A DNA stretch of 64,000 nt from Deroplatys truncata (GCA_030765065.1 CM060978.1:53472421-53536420), one strand, 5' to 3'; counted from the first letter of the stretch, positions 11,006 through 21,803 are shown. The notes: generated by a model not told the origin, from the letters alone. Translations and numbers: made by a program.

Positions 11006-11525
11006 AATGTAATGAAAGGTATGTATCAGCAAGGGGCCCATGGAGGTGGGGCAGAGCACCGCAAGTAGGCCATAACGGCCCCTTTTGCTTCCAACGTGAC
11101 CCCGTGGGAAATAGGGATGAGGTGAGAGACCTGAAGGACGATCAGATCCAGATTCCAATTGGCGCAAGCGTGAACGGAGTCTCTAACACTTCCAGATAAA
11201 GCGTATTATCAAGCCCTGCCCACAAGCCATCAACCTCCAGGGTCCCCGTGGGGGAACCCACTCGGAAAAGAGACCTAACTGAGCGGTACCACAGGATGTC
11301 GGAGAAGAAGCCTTTACAGAACGCAAGCCACCGCCCTGAAACAGACGAGAAGGAAGATGATGGATACAGGAAATGAAAGATAGGAGAGACCTGGTAGAAG
11401 ATGAACCACCCCAGGCTGTCGACCTGGGGAAACCACGAAAAACCCATGGGCCACAGTGGACGGTCGCCGAGATCGATTCCGGTAACTTCGGAATGCGCGG
11501 CACAGACGTTGCCGCGTCAATTATC
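11006..11525 (-). mobile_element. SINE-G, long minus-strand copy
   Basis: Reading the minus strand from 11525 there is a tRNA-like head region (GTCTGTGCCGCGCATTCCG, GAATCGATCTCGG), then the family blocks GGCCCATGGGTTTTTCGTGG and GTTTCCCCAGGTCG, a CTGTTTCAGGG block and the 3' part shared with 7675-7890. It is about 500 bp, long for a SINE. It resembles the copies at 16360, 27822 and 61955. Confidence 0.65.
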
Positions 11526-11529
11526 CCTC

Positions 11530-12068
11530 TCGATTTACCTATAGTTAGTAGAGGAAGTATTTCATTCCATTTAAAATTCGATACCGATATTTAACTTGAA
11601 ATACACGTTTTGAGGTTACTTTTATTTTTAGAAAAAGGCCCGCGTGCGTGTCTGTCAGACTTTAGATAACATAGCTCAAAAATACCAAACTTAGTGTTTA
11701 GTTCAGCAAGGATGCGACACGAAGATTTTTAACAAATTCTCCCCCCCCAACTATCCTTTACGTACAAAAAGTTTCGTTAATGGTTCTAACGATTTTGATT
11801 AAAATGACATATGATTAGAATATTGTAAGAGAGATAACATGTATGAATTGAATTTTCTGGGAATAGCCTGTTAAGACCTCTTCATTCTGAATTTCTTTTG
11901 TATAATTGGTAAACCGTAAGAGATAGACAAAATTTTACTACACTAAAATGTAGACCTCGTTAAAGCACACAATTTGTGTTAAATACAATTTTCTGTGGAG
12001 TTAACCATTTCCAAGATATTCTCTTCTATTGTTTTAAATTTTAAAATAGTAAGTCACTATTTGTTTCT
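11530..12068 (+). repeat. Old HINE-A copy
   Basis: Diverged plus copy from TAGTTAGTAGAGGAAGTATT through GATTTTGATTAAAAT to AGTAAGTCACTATTTG. The 3' end is missing and replaced by the adjacent SINE-V. Confidence 0.7.
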
Positions 12069-12079
12069 GCTAGTGGTCA

Positions 12080-12366
12080 TGTCGTCCTCACTGGTCTAGA
12101 GTTACCATGCTAGCCGCTAGTTCCCGAGGTCGCGAATTCAAACCCGACGGAGGGCTATGGATTTTTTCGGGCGTAAAAATCTTTAGCATGGCTTCCTTCG
12201 GAAGAGAAGTAAAGCCGGTGGTCCCGTGTCGTAGATTTACGGCACGTAAAAGACCCTCAAGCCTGATAAAGAGGGCTGTGAGCAAAATGTTCGCTCTTTC
12301 GTGCCCAATATATGATGGGACGCTAAGAACCATAATAGTTAAAAGGAGTTAATAAATAAAACTCAA
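12080..12366 (+). mobile_element. SINE-V copy 2
   Basis: The tRNA-like head (GTCCTCACTGG..TTACCATGCTAG, B box CGAATTCAAACCC), the family core GCATGGCTTCCTTCGGAAG and the tail CTCAATTTAATTT are all present. It is the best-preserved head-to-tail copy of this family here. Confidence 0.8.
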
Positions 12367-12387
12367 TTTAATTTACGAGGGTCGTTT

Positions 12388-12526
12388 TTACCTTCTCTAC
12401 TACGTATAGTAAGTAGGGGAAGTATTGTATTCCATGAAAAATTCGATGCCGAGATTTCACCGGAAATATATGTTTTGAGGCCTCCTTAATCCAAAAAACG
12501 GATTTTTGGAAACATGTCCGTGTGTG

Positions 12527-12567
<41 letters not shown>

Positions 12568-13246
12568 TCTGTGAACAGCATAACTCAGAAACGAACATTC
12601 GGATAAACACCAAACTTGGCATTTAGGTTCAGTATCTTCCAGAGATGCGACACGAAGGTTTTCAAGAAAATCCACCCACATTACCCTTTATATGGAACAT
12701 TTTCGAAAATTTTAATTTTCTCAAAACTGACTAACGATTTTGATTAAAACATCATATGTTTAAGATATTTTCATGACAAATGAAATGTATATCTCAAATT
12801 TTCTTGGAATGTCTCCAAAAGTATTCTTCATTGTGAACCACTTTTGCATAACTGATAAACCATAAGAGATAGACAAAATGTTACTACACAAAAATGTAGA
12901 TAGCGTTAAAATACACAATTTATACCAATTACTTTTGTTTTTTTAGTGAACCATTTTCAAGATATTGCTTGTTATTCCCTTAAAATTTCTAATGCTTTTT
13001 CTCAAACGGGATTTCGTTATTCATTTTTTTTGTCCTGGAAATGCAAAGAGAATGGAATGCGCCTTATAGCAACCAGCTCTTAAAACATTTGACTATCGCT
13101 TAAATTCTACCATATTCGCTTTTCATCTATAATAAAATTAGCAATAAGATTAACATCGCGATTAACATGAAGTATATGGAGAATAAGCGTTTGTAAAAAT
13201 AGTTTGTACAAGAGTAGAGAAAGTCATGTGAGTGTAACACATCAGA
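12388..13246 (+). repeat. HINE-A, complete copy with expanded (GT)n
   Basis: It starts TTCTCTACTACGTATAGTAAG and ends GTGTAACACATCAGA. The internal microsatellite at about 12521-12568 is a GT array with single interruptions. Confidence 0.85.
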
Positions 13247-13515
13247 ATATTTAAGTAAGAACCGTTTTGTTATAGCACACGAAATATATTAGTTTTTCTA
13301 GCTGTGCCGTTGTTTCTGCATGAGACATTATTTCACTCACACACACTCAAAATACGGGAACAAAAACAATATGGTACAGATTCTTAACTCTGTAAGGAAC
13401 AGATCAACACTGATCGTAGTAATGGTAGCTGGAAGCTGGCGATTTCTATGCTACCTGTGGTGCTAACATAACCGTATACTGTATCAACTGTATACCGCAC
13501 ATTTTCGTGTTAAAA

Positions 13516-14379
13516 AAAATCGTATGTGTTACACTCACATGACTTTCTCTACTCTTGTACAAACTATTTTTACAAACGCTTATTCTCCATATGCGTCATG
13601 TTAATCGAGATATCAAGATGTTAACCTTATTGCTAATTTTCTTGTAGATGCAAGGAGAATTGGTAGGCCTTAAGTTATAGTCAAATATTTTAAGAGCTGG
13701 TTGCTATGTGGAGTATTGCATTCTCTTTGCATTACCAGGACAAAAAAGTGAATAACGAATTTGAGAAAAAGTATAAATATTGGAAAATTTAAGGAAATAA
13801 CAAGCAATATCTCGAAAATGGTTCACTCAACAACAACAAAAATGTATATGACATATATTATATACTTTAACACGATCTACATTTTTTGTGTAGTAAAATT
13901 TTGTCTATCTCCTATGGTTTACCAGTTATGCAAAAGGTGTTCACAATGAAGAATACTTTTGGAAACATTCCCAGAAAATTCGAGGCATACATTTCATTTG
14001 TCATGAAAATATCTTAAACGTATGATATTTTAATCAAAATCGTTAAGAGCCGTTTTTGAGAAAATTAAAATTTTCTAAAAATGTTCCATGTAAAGGTAAT
14101 CTGGGGTGGGTGGATTTTCTTGAAAACCTTCGTGTCGCATCTCTGGAAGATACTGAACCTAAATACCAAGTTTGGTGTTTATCCGACTGTTCGTTTCTGA
14201 GTTATGCTGTTCACAGACACACACACACACACACACACACATACCTACACATGCATGTTTCCAAAAATGCTTTTTTTGTATTCAGGGGATCACAAAACAT
14301 GTATTTCCGGTGAAATCTCGGTATCGAATTTCTGGGTGGAATACAATACTTCCCCTACTTACTATAGAGAAAGTAAAAA
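13516..14379 (-). repeat. HINE-A, complete minus copy
   Basis: It starts ATCGTATGTGTTACACTCAC and ends CTATAGAGAAAGTAAAAA; CGTAG has been lost from the 5' terminus. The (CA)n lies at about 14217-14241. The 260 bp between this and the previous copy (13247-13515) holds nothing recognisable. Confidence 0.85.
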
Positions 14380-14436
14380 GGAAACAGAAACAAAAAAGAA
14401 TTCGGATAAACCGGAGCTCCGGATCAATGAGGGAGG

Positions 14437-14958
14437 TATAAACGTATGTACAGAGAGAGTGAAAAAACTACGAACCGGCTGCGCGGTGTGTTTCCTGTCC
14501 GCGTCCTCTGCGCTCGTTGTCGTCAGCTGCTTTCATAGAAAGGTGCGGATGAAACCATACAACATTTTTAAACCTAGTTTTAAAGGCTTTACTTACCAAC
14601 TTTATGAAAGGAGATGGTGAAATCTGGCCACCGTCGTTGTCCATACATTTTTGGCACCTCTTTAGGAAACTATCCTTTACTCTCCGTAGTTCATGTTGAA
14701 AAATTTCCTGGCGGATATTTTGTTTTAATTCTTCCAGGGTGTGTAGGTTTGTCTTAACTTTATGTTTTAAGTTACCACAGAGATAGAAATCGCAGGGGGT
14801 TACACTCTTTCATAAGGTTGTTAAGTAAAACCTTTAAAAGTAGTTTTAAAAATGTAAGTTTTCATCCACGCCTTTCTATGATAGCGGCATACGGCAACAC
14901 CGCGCAGCCTGTTTGTAATCTTTTGGCTCTCCCTGTACATATATGTATTACTGTAGCT
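14437..14958. mobile_element. MITE with long TIRs carrying a transposase 3' end
   Basis: Long imperfect inverted ends are visible. GTATGTACAGAGAGAG (14447) pairs with the complement of the CTCTCCCTGTACATATATG block near 14925, GGCTGCGCGGTGT (14477) with the block ending at 14909, and CATAGAAAGGTGCGGATGAAA (from 14536) with the block at about 14861-14883. The centre encodes a transposase fragment on the minus strand. This is an internally deleted, non-autonomous derivative of an IS630/mariner-type element. The outer limits are approximate. Confidence 0.7.
14592..14803 (-). pseudogene. DDE transposase C-terminal fragment
   Basis: The minus-strand frame reads from TPCDFYLCG through HTLEELKQNIRQEI to QKCMDNDGGQ. 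This is the end of the insect mariner/IS630 transposases that normally have PCDFYLWG followed by KV and a conserved CxDxxGGxF-type C-terminus. The Asp after PC would be the third catalytic residue; the usual Trp is Cys here. All upstream domains are missing because of the internal deletion. Confidence 0.7.
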
Positions 14959-15481
14959 ACCGCTTTTCTTTACTATAATCAGGTTGAAGAATGTGTTTTT
15001 CAGTTACTTTTAGTTGGTCGCTATTAAAGATGAGGAAAAATTGTTTGTAGTTAACCATTATTTCGTTTGTTTAATGTAGGTAACATTTTAGTTTTTCTTG
15101 CTTTTGAGGTTAGACGGGTTTTCATTTCCTACTTTTGGAATTAAGACTTTTTCATGTGATGCTTGTTTGTTTTAAACAACAGAACTTTTGTCAGCAATTT
15201 TGTCACGGGCAAAGTTATGAATAAACAGGAGAAACTCCTACTGAAGAAACTGCATTTATATTGCAAGATTCCTTATTGTTATACTTTAGCTTTTCTTATT
15301 TTTGAGGTTAGATATGCCTCCATTTGCACAACAAGTAATAAGTTTGCATTGTTACTCCTTGCTATTAATTACTCGTTACAGAGACGAGTTTGTTTTTTGC
15401 TTTATTACCAAATTGCACACTATATGCTTAAAGGCAAACATAACTGTTTAATTTCTACACTAGAAATCTGTTAAGTCTAGA
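14959..15481. other. Unassigned AT-rich stretch
   Basis: No known gene. TTGAGGTTAGA occurs twice (near 15103 and 15302), with weakly similar surroundings. The 103-codon frame at 15163-15474 (+) is not recognisable. Confidence 0.35.
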
Positions 15482-15487
15482 ATGTTG

Positions 15488-15612
15488 CTCATTCTCTCAC
15501 ATTCTCTCTCTCTCTTTCTCCCCTCTCTCCCTCTCATTATCGCTTTCTCCCTCTCTGCGCTTTTCATTCCATCTTCTTTTCCCTCTCTCTCTCTCTACCC
15601 CTCTTTTCTTTT
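15488..15612. repeat. (CT)n-rich polypyrimidine tract
   Basis: An interrupted CT/CCT tract, directly followed by the HINE-A sequence that normally precedes its microsatellite (AACCGACTATTTGC). A similar tract adjoins HINE-A sequence at 38120-38166. Confidence 0.8.
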
Positions 15613-16235
15613 TAACCGACTATTTGCTTTTGAGTTTTGCTGTTCACAAACACACACACACAGCATACCTTTTTCTAAAAATGCTCTTATTTTTATCAGG
15701 TAGCATCAAAACATATATTTCCGGTGAAATCAAATATCGATCTTTTGTGTGGAATGCAATACCTTCTCTACCTACTATGTACGTGGTAGAGAAAGTAAAA
15801 ATGAATAGCGATTTAGCAGTCGACAAAGGTATAAATTATTTATTTGATAACTCTAACTAATAATAAAGAATATCTCCGAAATGGTTAATGCACAAAGCTT
15901 TTACTGTGACAAATTTTGTGTTTTAACGAGCCTTACGTTTTCTATGCAGTACGTTTTTCTGAAACTCGTATGGTTTACAAGTTATACAAAGGTCATTTAG
16001 AATGAACAGGACTTCACAAACTAATCGCAGAAGATTCAAATATAAATTTCATTAAGTTTACCAAACAAAAGTCATAAACATATAGTATTTTAATCAAACT
16101 CGTTAGAGCTATTTTTAAGAAAATCGAAAATTTCGAAAAAATCCTCCGCGTAAATGCAGGTCCGCAAAACATGTATTTCAGGTAAAATCGGTGTCGAATT
16201 CTTGGGTGGTTTGCAATACTTTCTTTACTTACTAA
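15613..16235 (-). repeat. Old HINE-A pieces, minus strand
   Basis: Two old-subfamily segments. 15613-15803 is the 5' end with a short (CA)n, finishing GTGGTAGAGAAAGTAAAAA. 15855-16235 runs from the AATATCTCCGAAATGG block to TTCTTGGGTGG and lacks the microsatellite region. About 50 bp between them are unmatched. Confidence 0.7.
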
Positions 16236-16356
16236 AGGTCAGGTATTTATCTAGAGAGCATGTACGGTCTTATGACCCATGCGACTGTGTTATGCAATTA
16301 ATGTAATACTAAATACTTAATAAATAACACCACTACACTACACTACTTACTAAAGG
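16236..16356. mobile_element. Short retroposed insert flanked by ACTTACTAAAGGT
   Basis: The 13-mer ACTTACTAAAGGT is found at the end of the preceding HINE piece (about 16224-16236) and again at about 16345-16357. The ~110 bp between ends with an AATAAATAAC and CACTACACTACACTAC tail. This looks like a short retroposition product with its target duplication, but its source is unknown. Confidence 0.45.
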
Positions 16357-16357
16357 T

Positions 16358-16850
16358 AAGCCGGATGGCTCAGGCGGTAACGTATGTGGCCCGTATTCGG
16401 AAAGTCGTGGGTTCGATTCCCGCGGCCGACCTTCCTGACGCCTGGGTTTTGTCGGGATTTTTCCCGGGTCGCTAGGCGAATGCTGGGAAGGTTCGTTACA
16501 TCCCCTGCATTTCTTTCCCTCCATTTCACCTCCATTCTCATTTCCACTTCACTTTTTATTTGCTTGATTTCTTTCAGGGTTACAAGTGTCGGCGGGAGTC
16601 TCGGCATTGCATGGCTGGGAAAAAGAACGTTCTACGTAATACTTCGTGCCCCGAATGGGAGCGGTATCCGAGTCCTTGCAAGCCGCAGGAGAGGAGGGCA
16701 GCCGTTTGCACCAGCTGCCATCCGAGGAGTTATCTATAAAAGGTAGGGACCCTGCCCTCTGTTCTGCCGTGTCTCCTTGTCCGGCCGCCGTCTGTCTCCT
16801 CTTACCTTACTCCTCCCTATGGGGCACCCCTTCAGGGGTTTAGACACAAA
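16358..16850 (+). mobile_element. SINE-G copy with good tRNA head
   Basis: The head has A-box-like GGATGGCTCAGGCGG and B box GGGTTCGATTCCC, as in a tRNA. It is followed by GGGTTTTGTCGGGATTTTTC, CGGGTCGCTAGG and TTTCAGGGTTACAAG blocks typical of this family. The 3' part (to about 16850) is GC-rich. This is the best pol III promoter of the family here. Confidence 0.75.
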
Positions 16851-16904
16851 AGTTCGTGTAGGTCGAGGTATTAAGTCCACCTCTGCAGTTAGTCCTAGTC
16901 TAGT

Positions 16905-17160
16905 GCTACTAATTTCTTCTTCTTATCTCTCCGTTCACCTTCCCCGTTGTTAGTACTACACTCCCAGCACTTACAAGCGGGTGCCTGGGATCAGACGCCT
17001 TGAAAGCAAAGAAGGAGATGATATGAAACCACGGTGATATGAATGAAAGTAAAGGTGATGGAGCAATGGTGGGAGTAAACCGGAGAAAACCCGCTTTGTC
17101 CACCACAAGTTCCACGTGCGGTTCCCTGGGATTGAACCCTTGGTGAGAGGTAATATTACA
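16905..17160 (-). mobile_element. SINE-S copy 2
   Basis: Minus-strand relative of SINE-S: tail TTCTTCTTCTTATC, GTGCCTGGGATCAGACG block, AACCGGAGAAAACCC block and B box GGGTTCAATCCC near 17132-17143. The A-box end is truncated. Confidence 0.7.
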
Positions 17161-17994
17161 GAAAGTCAAAATGACAATTTTGCTCCAGATCTGTCTCAAC
17201 TCATTCAATAATTTCCCATTAGGAGAAATGCATTGCGAACAACATTGCTTTATAAAAACTACTTCAGTAACTAACCTGGATTTATTTTGAATCGAGATTA
17301 TAGAGGATTAAATGTTTAATAACAAATTCCACTTCGGTTGAGCACTTTCAAAACGTTATTTGTTTGAATATGTTGGCGCCACGTCTCTCACTTCACTTAT
17401 ACACTCACGTGACAGCTGTAAACAAGTATGAAAGCGTATGTATGATATCTGATATCATAATGCACTACTTTAGGACTAAAGTGTAGCGCATGTTATCACT
17501 TTACGTGTTAAAGGATAATACGTGTTCTGTTTTATTACTGTCTAAACCTTTTAAATAACTGACTGTGTTTTGTTTACATCAACTTTTATAATTCTTTTGT
17601 AGGATTAAACACGTTTTTATTACGTTTTGTACAGTACACTGAAAACAGAGACCGCTCTGTGTTTATAAAGGGATTATTATTTGACTCTGGAAGTTCTGAT
17701 TTTCATTCCATTGCATTGGATATTATTGTGTTCCCTCTGTCATTCATGATTTAGAATACTCGCTCCTGAATTCCTGATTTGTAGACATTTTAACCATTTC
17801 AACCGAAAAGTTATCATAGATTTGTTTGTTAGTTTCTTATGCAATCTTATTAATTTGAATTTCCTCAAGAATTTTATACACATTTTATTATTATAGGCAC
17901 AATACTTGTTTATTAGATATGTTTTTAAAAATGCTGCTGCATCTGCCATATTTTGTATTGTGGATTATGCACCAATTCACAGAAAACGTATGAC
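17161..17994. other. Unassigned AT-rich stretch
   Basis: No recognisable gene. Palindromic ATGATATCTGATATCAT occurs near 17442. Nothing else structured is seen. Confidence 0.35.
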
Positions 17995-18428
17995 TTCTAG
18001 CCTCTATCGCTTATACAAATTATTCCTACGAAAGTTTATTTTCCTATCTACATCATTTAATCTAGATAAACCATTCCGGAAAGAGCTGTATTACAGATTT
18101 CGTTATAGACACAAAGGAAACAGCGAGAGTCTGTTTAAGAACTGGACTCTATATGCTGGCCTTAAAATTCCATACCATTTCCATGTAATCGCGAGAAACA
18201 TCTGTAAATCGACAGGGCTTTAAATGAATGCCTAAGTATTGAATATTTCGAACCATTAATAACGAATATCTCGGAAATGGTTGATGCTAGAAAAAAGTTA
18301 TTTGAAATAAATTGTGTGTTTTAAAGGGATCTACATTTTTTGTGAAGTATGTTTTCATCTGTGGCTAGACGTAACTTCTTCCTCCTGAAGAGGACTTAAG
18401 AGGCTATTCCCAGAAAATGCAATCTATT
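17995..18428 (-). repeat. Old HINE-A copy, 3' half
   Basis: From the CCTCTATCGCTTATACAAA block through AAGAACTGGACTCTATATGC and GCCTTAAAATTCCATAC to TATTCCCAGAAAATGCAA. The copy stops where a transposon relic begins. Confidence 0.7.
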
Positions 18429-18436
18429 TAGGGTGT

Positions 18437-18790
18437 TTCAGAACCTCTGCAACACTCTCAGGAATGATAGATATCCCCCGATAGATTAATTCAGTGTTTG
18501 TGAACAACAGCTTCACGCACACCACCTCCAGAAAGTACAGGGACTGGGGCCGAACGACTTCGTCCCTCGTGTTCAGTTTTTCCAGTGCTTTCTGTAACGA
18601 AGTATCGCAGATCTTACATTTCCCACGCTCGTTTGTTTACCGATGAGGCCTGCTTCGCACGAGGCGGATACTTCAACAGCAAGAACAGCTGCATCTGGGA
18701 TGTTGAGAAATCTTATGCAGTGTTTGTTAGATAACACCAAACAAAAGTATTTCAGAAACATCTGGACTGGAATCGATGAACATCTGCTGA
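18437..18790 (+). pseudogene. IS630/mariner-type transposase relic
   Basis: After a TIR-like GGGTGTTTCAGAA (18440), the plus strand encodes HLQKVQGL..DFVPRVQFFQCF (about 18511-18590). In another frame follows LFTDEACFARGGYFNSKNSC (about 18639-18700). FTDEA carries the first catalytic Asp of this transposase group. The same GGGTGTTTCAGAA begins the DD41D element at 42267, so the two are probably relatives. The rest of the element is not recognisable. Confidence 0.65.
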
Positions 18791-19124
18791 AACTTTACGT
18801 TTTGCCACTCCGTTTGAGTTAAATTGGGCTGTGCGTCTCAGACCTATAAAACCTAACCAGCGCAAGGCACAAGAAACAGGCGATGTCACTTGATTCAGTG
18901 GTGGTAAACAAACACAGAGTCAAAGTGTATTGGCTGTGCCTTTCAAACCTATCACACCAGATACGCTTTAAACAGGAGTGAATAACTCCGTAACGATGCG
19001 TCGAAGGATGGCGGTTGTTTGACAAAAAGAATGTTCACCTCTGAGAGATCTATTGTTCCTCAGAGTTCATCGTAGAGGTCCTGAAACATGCTTTTATCAT
19101 TAATGTAAACATATTTAATATACA
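18791..19124. other. Unassigned stretch
   Basis: A direct duplication of a GGCTGTGCSTYTCARACCTATMA-like block occurs at about 18828 and 18932. Otherwise nothing is recognised. Confidence 0.35.
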
Positions 19125-19383
19125 GGTGAACCACTTAAGTTTAGACTGTACAAGATCTCCAAAACTAAACGTTGTAGAAAGAAATGTCCTTAATAAAAGT
19201 TGCTTGACATTTAAGAGGAAAGTAAATGCCACTAGTGGTGTTTTGTTTGGAGGACGCTATGATGGTCATTTTAGGGTCAATTTAATTTTTTTAAATGGGA
19301 ACCTACATTTTGTATGTTGTTTTCTCATTAGAAAAAGGTTTATAAAAATCTGTTTATTTTGTGATAAGTAAGGAAACAAAATA
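19125..19383 (+). repeat. Repeat C, plus copy
   Basis: Shares CTTAAGTTTAGACTGTACAA, GTTGCTTGA and GATGGTCATTTTAGGGTCAA with copies at 62338 and (minus) 19384 and 63766. The 3' part (TTTATTTTGTGATAAGTAAGG) matches only the copy at 63766, so two 3' variants exist. Confidence 0.7.
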
Positions 19384-19738
19384 AAAAATGTTGGTTCTCA
19401 ACTACGAAACGGAACTTTACCCTCAAATGATTCTCCATGGATGGTCCAACCATTCAATACTCGTTGTTATTTACTTGCTGTAAGAACAATTGCAAAGCGC
19501 TTTATGCAAATGTTGTTTAATTCTTTTATGAGCAGTGAGAAAATACAAAAAGTAGGTTCATATTTAGACAATTAAATTGACCCTAAAATGAGGTTCACAA
19601 CGTCCTACAAACAAAACACTACCAATGGCACTTACTTTGCCCCATAATATCAAGCAACTTCTATTCAAGACATTTATTTCTACAACGCTTAGCTTTGGAG
19701 ATATTGTACAGTCTCAACTTAAAGGTTACACTCTGTAT
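19384..19738 (-). repeat. Repeat C, inverted copy
   Basis: A full-length minus copy from AATGTTGGTTCTCAACTACG to CAGTCTCAACTTAAAGG. It is directly adjacent to a plus copy, so the pair forms an imperfect palindrome of about 600 bp. The family is unclassified and no coding frame is seen. Confidence 0.7.
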
Positions 19739-19739
19739 A

Positions 19740-20090
19740 GTATTTTAATCAAAATCGTTTGGGACATTTATTATAAAATCAAAAATTTCGAAAATCTACC
19801 ATGTAAACGGTAGTTGTGGGTAGGAGGATTTTCTTGAAAATCTTCGTGTCATATCTTTCGAGGTTACTGTACTAAGTACCAAGTTTGATATTTATCCCGC
19901 TTTTCGTTCTTAAGTTCGCTGTTCTCTTTGTATCTATAACGAAATGTGTAATGTAGCTGTTTCTGTAAAGCTTTATTTGTATTAAAATGTAGTAGATGAA
20001 ACATAAGATTTATTAAGAATAATTTGTATACTCAGTAATAAACGATAGAGGCTAGAGAAACTCATGTAAATGCAAACACATCAGATATTT
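19740..20090. repeat. HINE-A fold-back: minus piece joined to plus piece
   Basis: 19740-19925 is a minus-strand HINE-A piece that reaches the GTTCGCTGTTC site next to the microsatellite. At 19926 it switches to the plus-strand 3' end (TCTTTGTATCTATAACG to AAACACATCAGAT). The switch point gives an inverted, chimeric element. Confidence 0.7.
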
Positions 20091-20092
20091 TT

Positions 20093-20221
20093 ACTTTCTC
20101 TACTACGCATAGTAAGTAGGGGAAGTATTGTATTCCACCCAAAAATTCAATACCGAGATTTCGCCGGAAATACATGTTTTGAGACCCCCTGAATCCAAAT
20201 AAACATTTTTGGAAACATATT

Positions 20222-20280
<59 letters not shown>

Positions 20281-21803
20281 AGCATAACTCAGAAACAGTC
20301 GGATAAACACCAAACTTGGTATTTAGATTCAGTATCTTCCAGAGATGCGACACGAAGGTTTTCAAGAAAATCCCCCACCCCAGATTACCCTTTACATGGA
20401 AACTTTTAATTTTCTCGAAAATGGCTTTAACGATTTTGATTAAAATATCATACGTTTAAGATATTTTCATGAGAAATGAAATGTATATCTCGAATTTTCT
20501 GGGAATGTCTCCAAAAGTATTCTTCATTGTGAACCACTTTTTTATAACTGGTAAACCATAAGAGATAGATAAAATGTTAATACACAAAATGTAGATCGCG
20601 TTAAAATACACAATTTATGTCATATACATTTTTTTTTGTTGAGTGAACCATTTTCGAGATATTGCTTGTTATTCCCTTAAATTTTCCAATACTGATATAC
20701 TTTTTTTCAAATTCGTTATTCATTTTTTACTTTCTCTACTACGTATAGTAAGTAGGGGAAGTATTGTATTCCACCCAAAATTTCGATACCGAGATTCACC
20801 GGAAATACATGTTTTGAGACTCACTGAATCCAAAAAAGCATTTTTGGAAACATGTCCGTGTGTGTGTCTGTCTGTGTGTCTGTGAACAGCATAACTCAAA
20901 AACGAACAGTCGGATAAACACCAAACTTGGTATTTAGGTTCAGTATCTTTCAGAGATGCGACACGAAGGTTTTCAAGAAAATCCCCCCTGCCCAGACTAC
21001 CCTTTACATGGAACATTTTTCGAACATTTTAATTTTCTCAAAAACGGCAATAACGATTTTGATTAAAATATCATATGTTTAAGATATTGTCATGACAAAT
21101 AAAATGTATATCTCGAATTTTCTGGGAATGTCTCCAAAAGTATTCTTCATTATGAACGACTTTTTCATAACTGGTAAACCATAAGAGATAGACAAAATTT
21201 TACTACACGAAAAATGTAGAGCGCGTTAAAATACACAATTTATGTCATATACATTTCTTTTGTTGAGTGAACCGTTTGCGAGATATTGCTTGTTATTCCC
21301 TTAAATTTTCCAATACTCATACTTTTTCTCAAATTCGTTATTCATTTTTTTATGTCCTGGACATGCATAGAGAATGGAATGCGCCACATAGCAACCAGCG
21401 TTAAAATATTTGACTATCGCTTAAAATCTACCATATTCCCCTTGCATATACAAGAAAATTATCAATAAGATTGACATCTTGATATCTCCATTAACATGAA
21501 GCATATGGAGAATAAGCGTTTGTAAAAATAGTTTGTACAAGAGTAGAGAAAGTCATGCGAGTGTAACACATCAGATTTTTTATGTCCTGGACATGCAAAG
21601 AGAATGAAATGCGCCACATAGCAACCAGCTCTTAAAAGATTTGACTATCGGTTAAAACCTACCTATTCCCCTTGCACCTACAAGAAAATTAGCAATAAGA
21701 TTAACATCTCGATTAACATGAAGCATATGGGGAATAAACGTTTGTAAAAATAGTTTGTACAAGAGAAGAGAAAGTCATGTGAGTATAACACATCAGATCT
21801 TTT
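20093..21803 (+). repeat. HINE-A inserted into HINE-A (three-part block)
   Basis: 20093-20725 is a 5' two-thirds copy ending GTTATTCATTTTT. 20726-21575 is a complete copy (TACTTTCTCTACTACGTATA to AACACATCAGAT). 21576-21803 is the remaining 3' end (TTATGTCCTGGACATGC to ATAACACATCAGAT). The outer pieces fit together, so the middle copy is nested in the outer one at an oligo-T site. Confidence 0.85.
20224..20278 (+). repeat. (TG)n microsatellite inside HINE-A
   Basis: An uninterrupted TG array of 27 or so units at the standard position of the family's internal microsatellite. It lies between TTGGAAACAT and ACAGCATAACTC. Confidence 0.95.

Noticed and set aside
14204-14620. Long open frames rich in His-Thr or Cys-Val repeats across HINE-A copies (also at 20062-20409, 29577-29986, 49552-49923)
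   Set aside because: They are translations of the CA/GT microsatellite and the flanking repeat. The frames recur only because the copies are similar, contain no consistent start and are open on both strands.
17440-17462. ATGATATCTGATATCAT palindrome as an operator or origin
   Set aside because: A short AT-rich palindrome is expected by chance in this composition and nothing around it supports a function.
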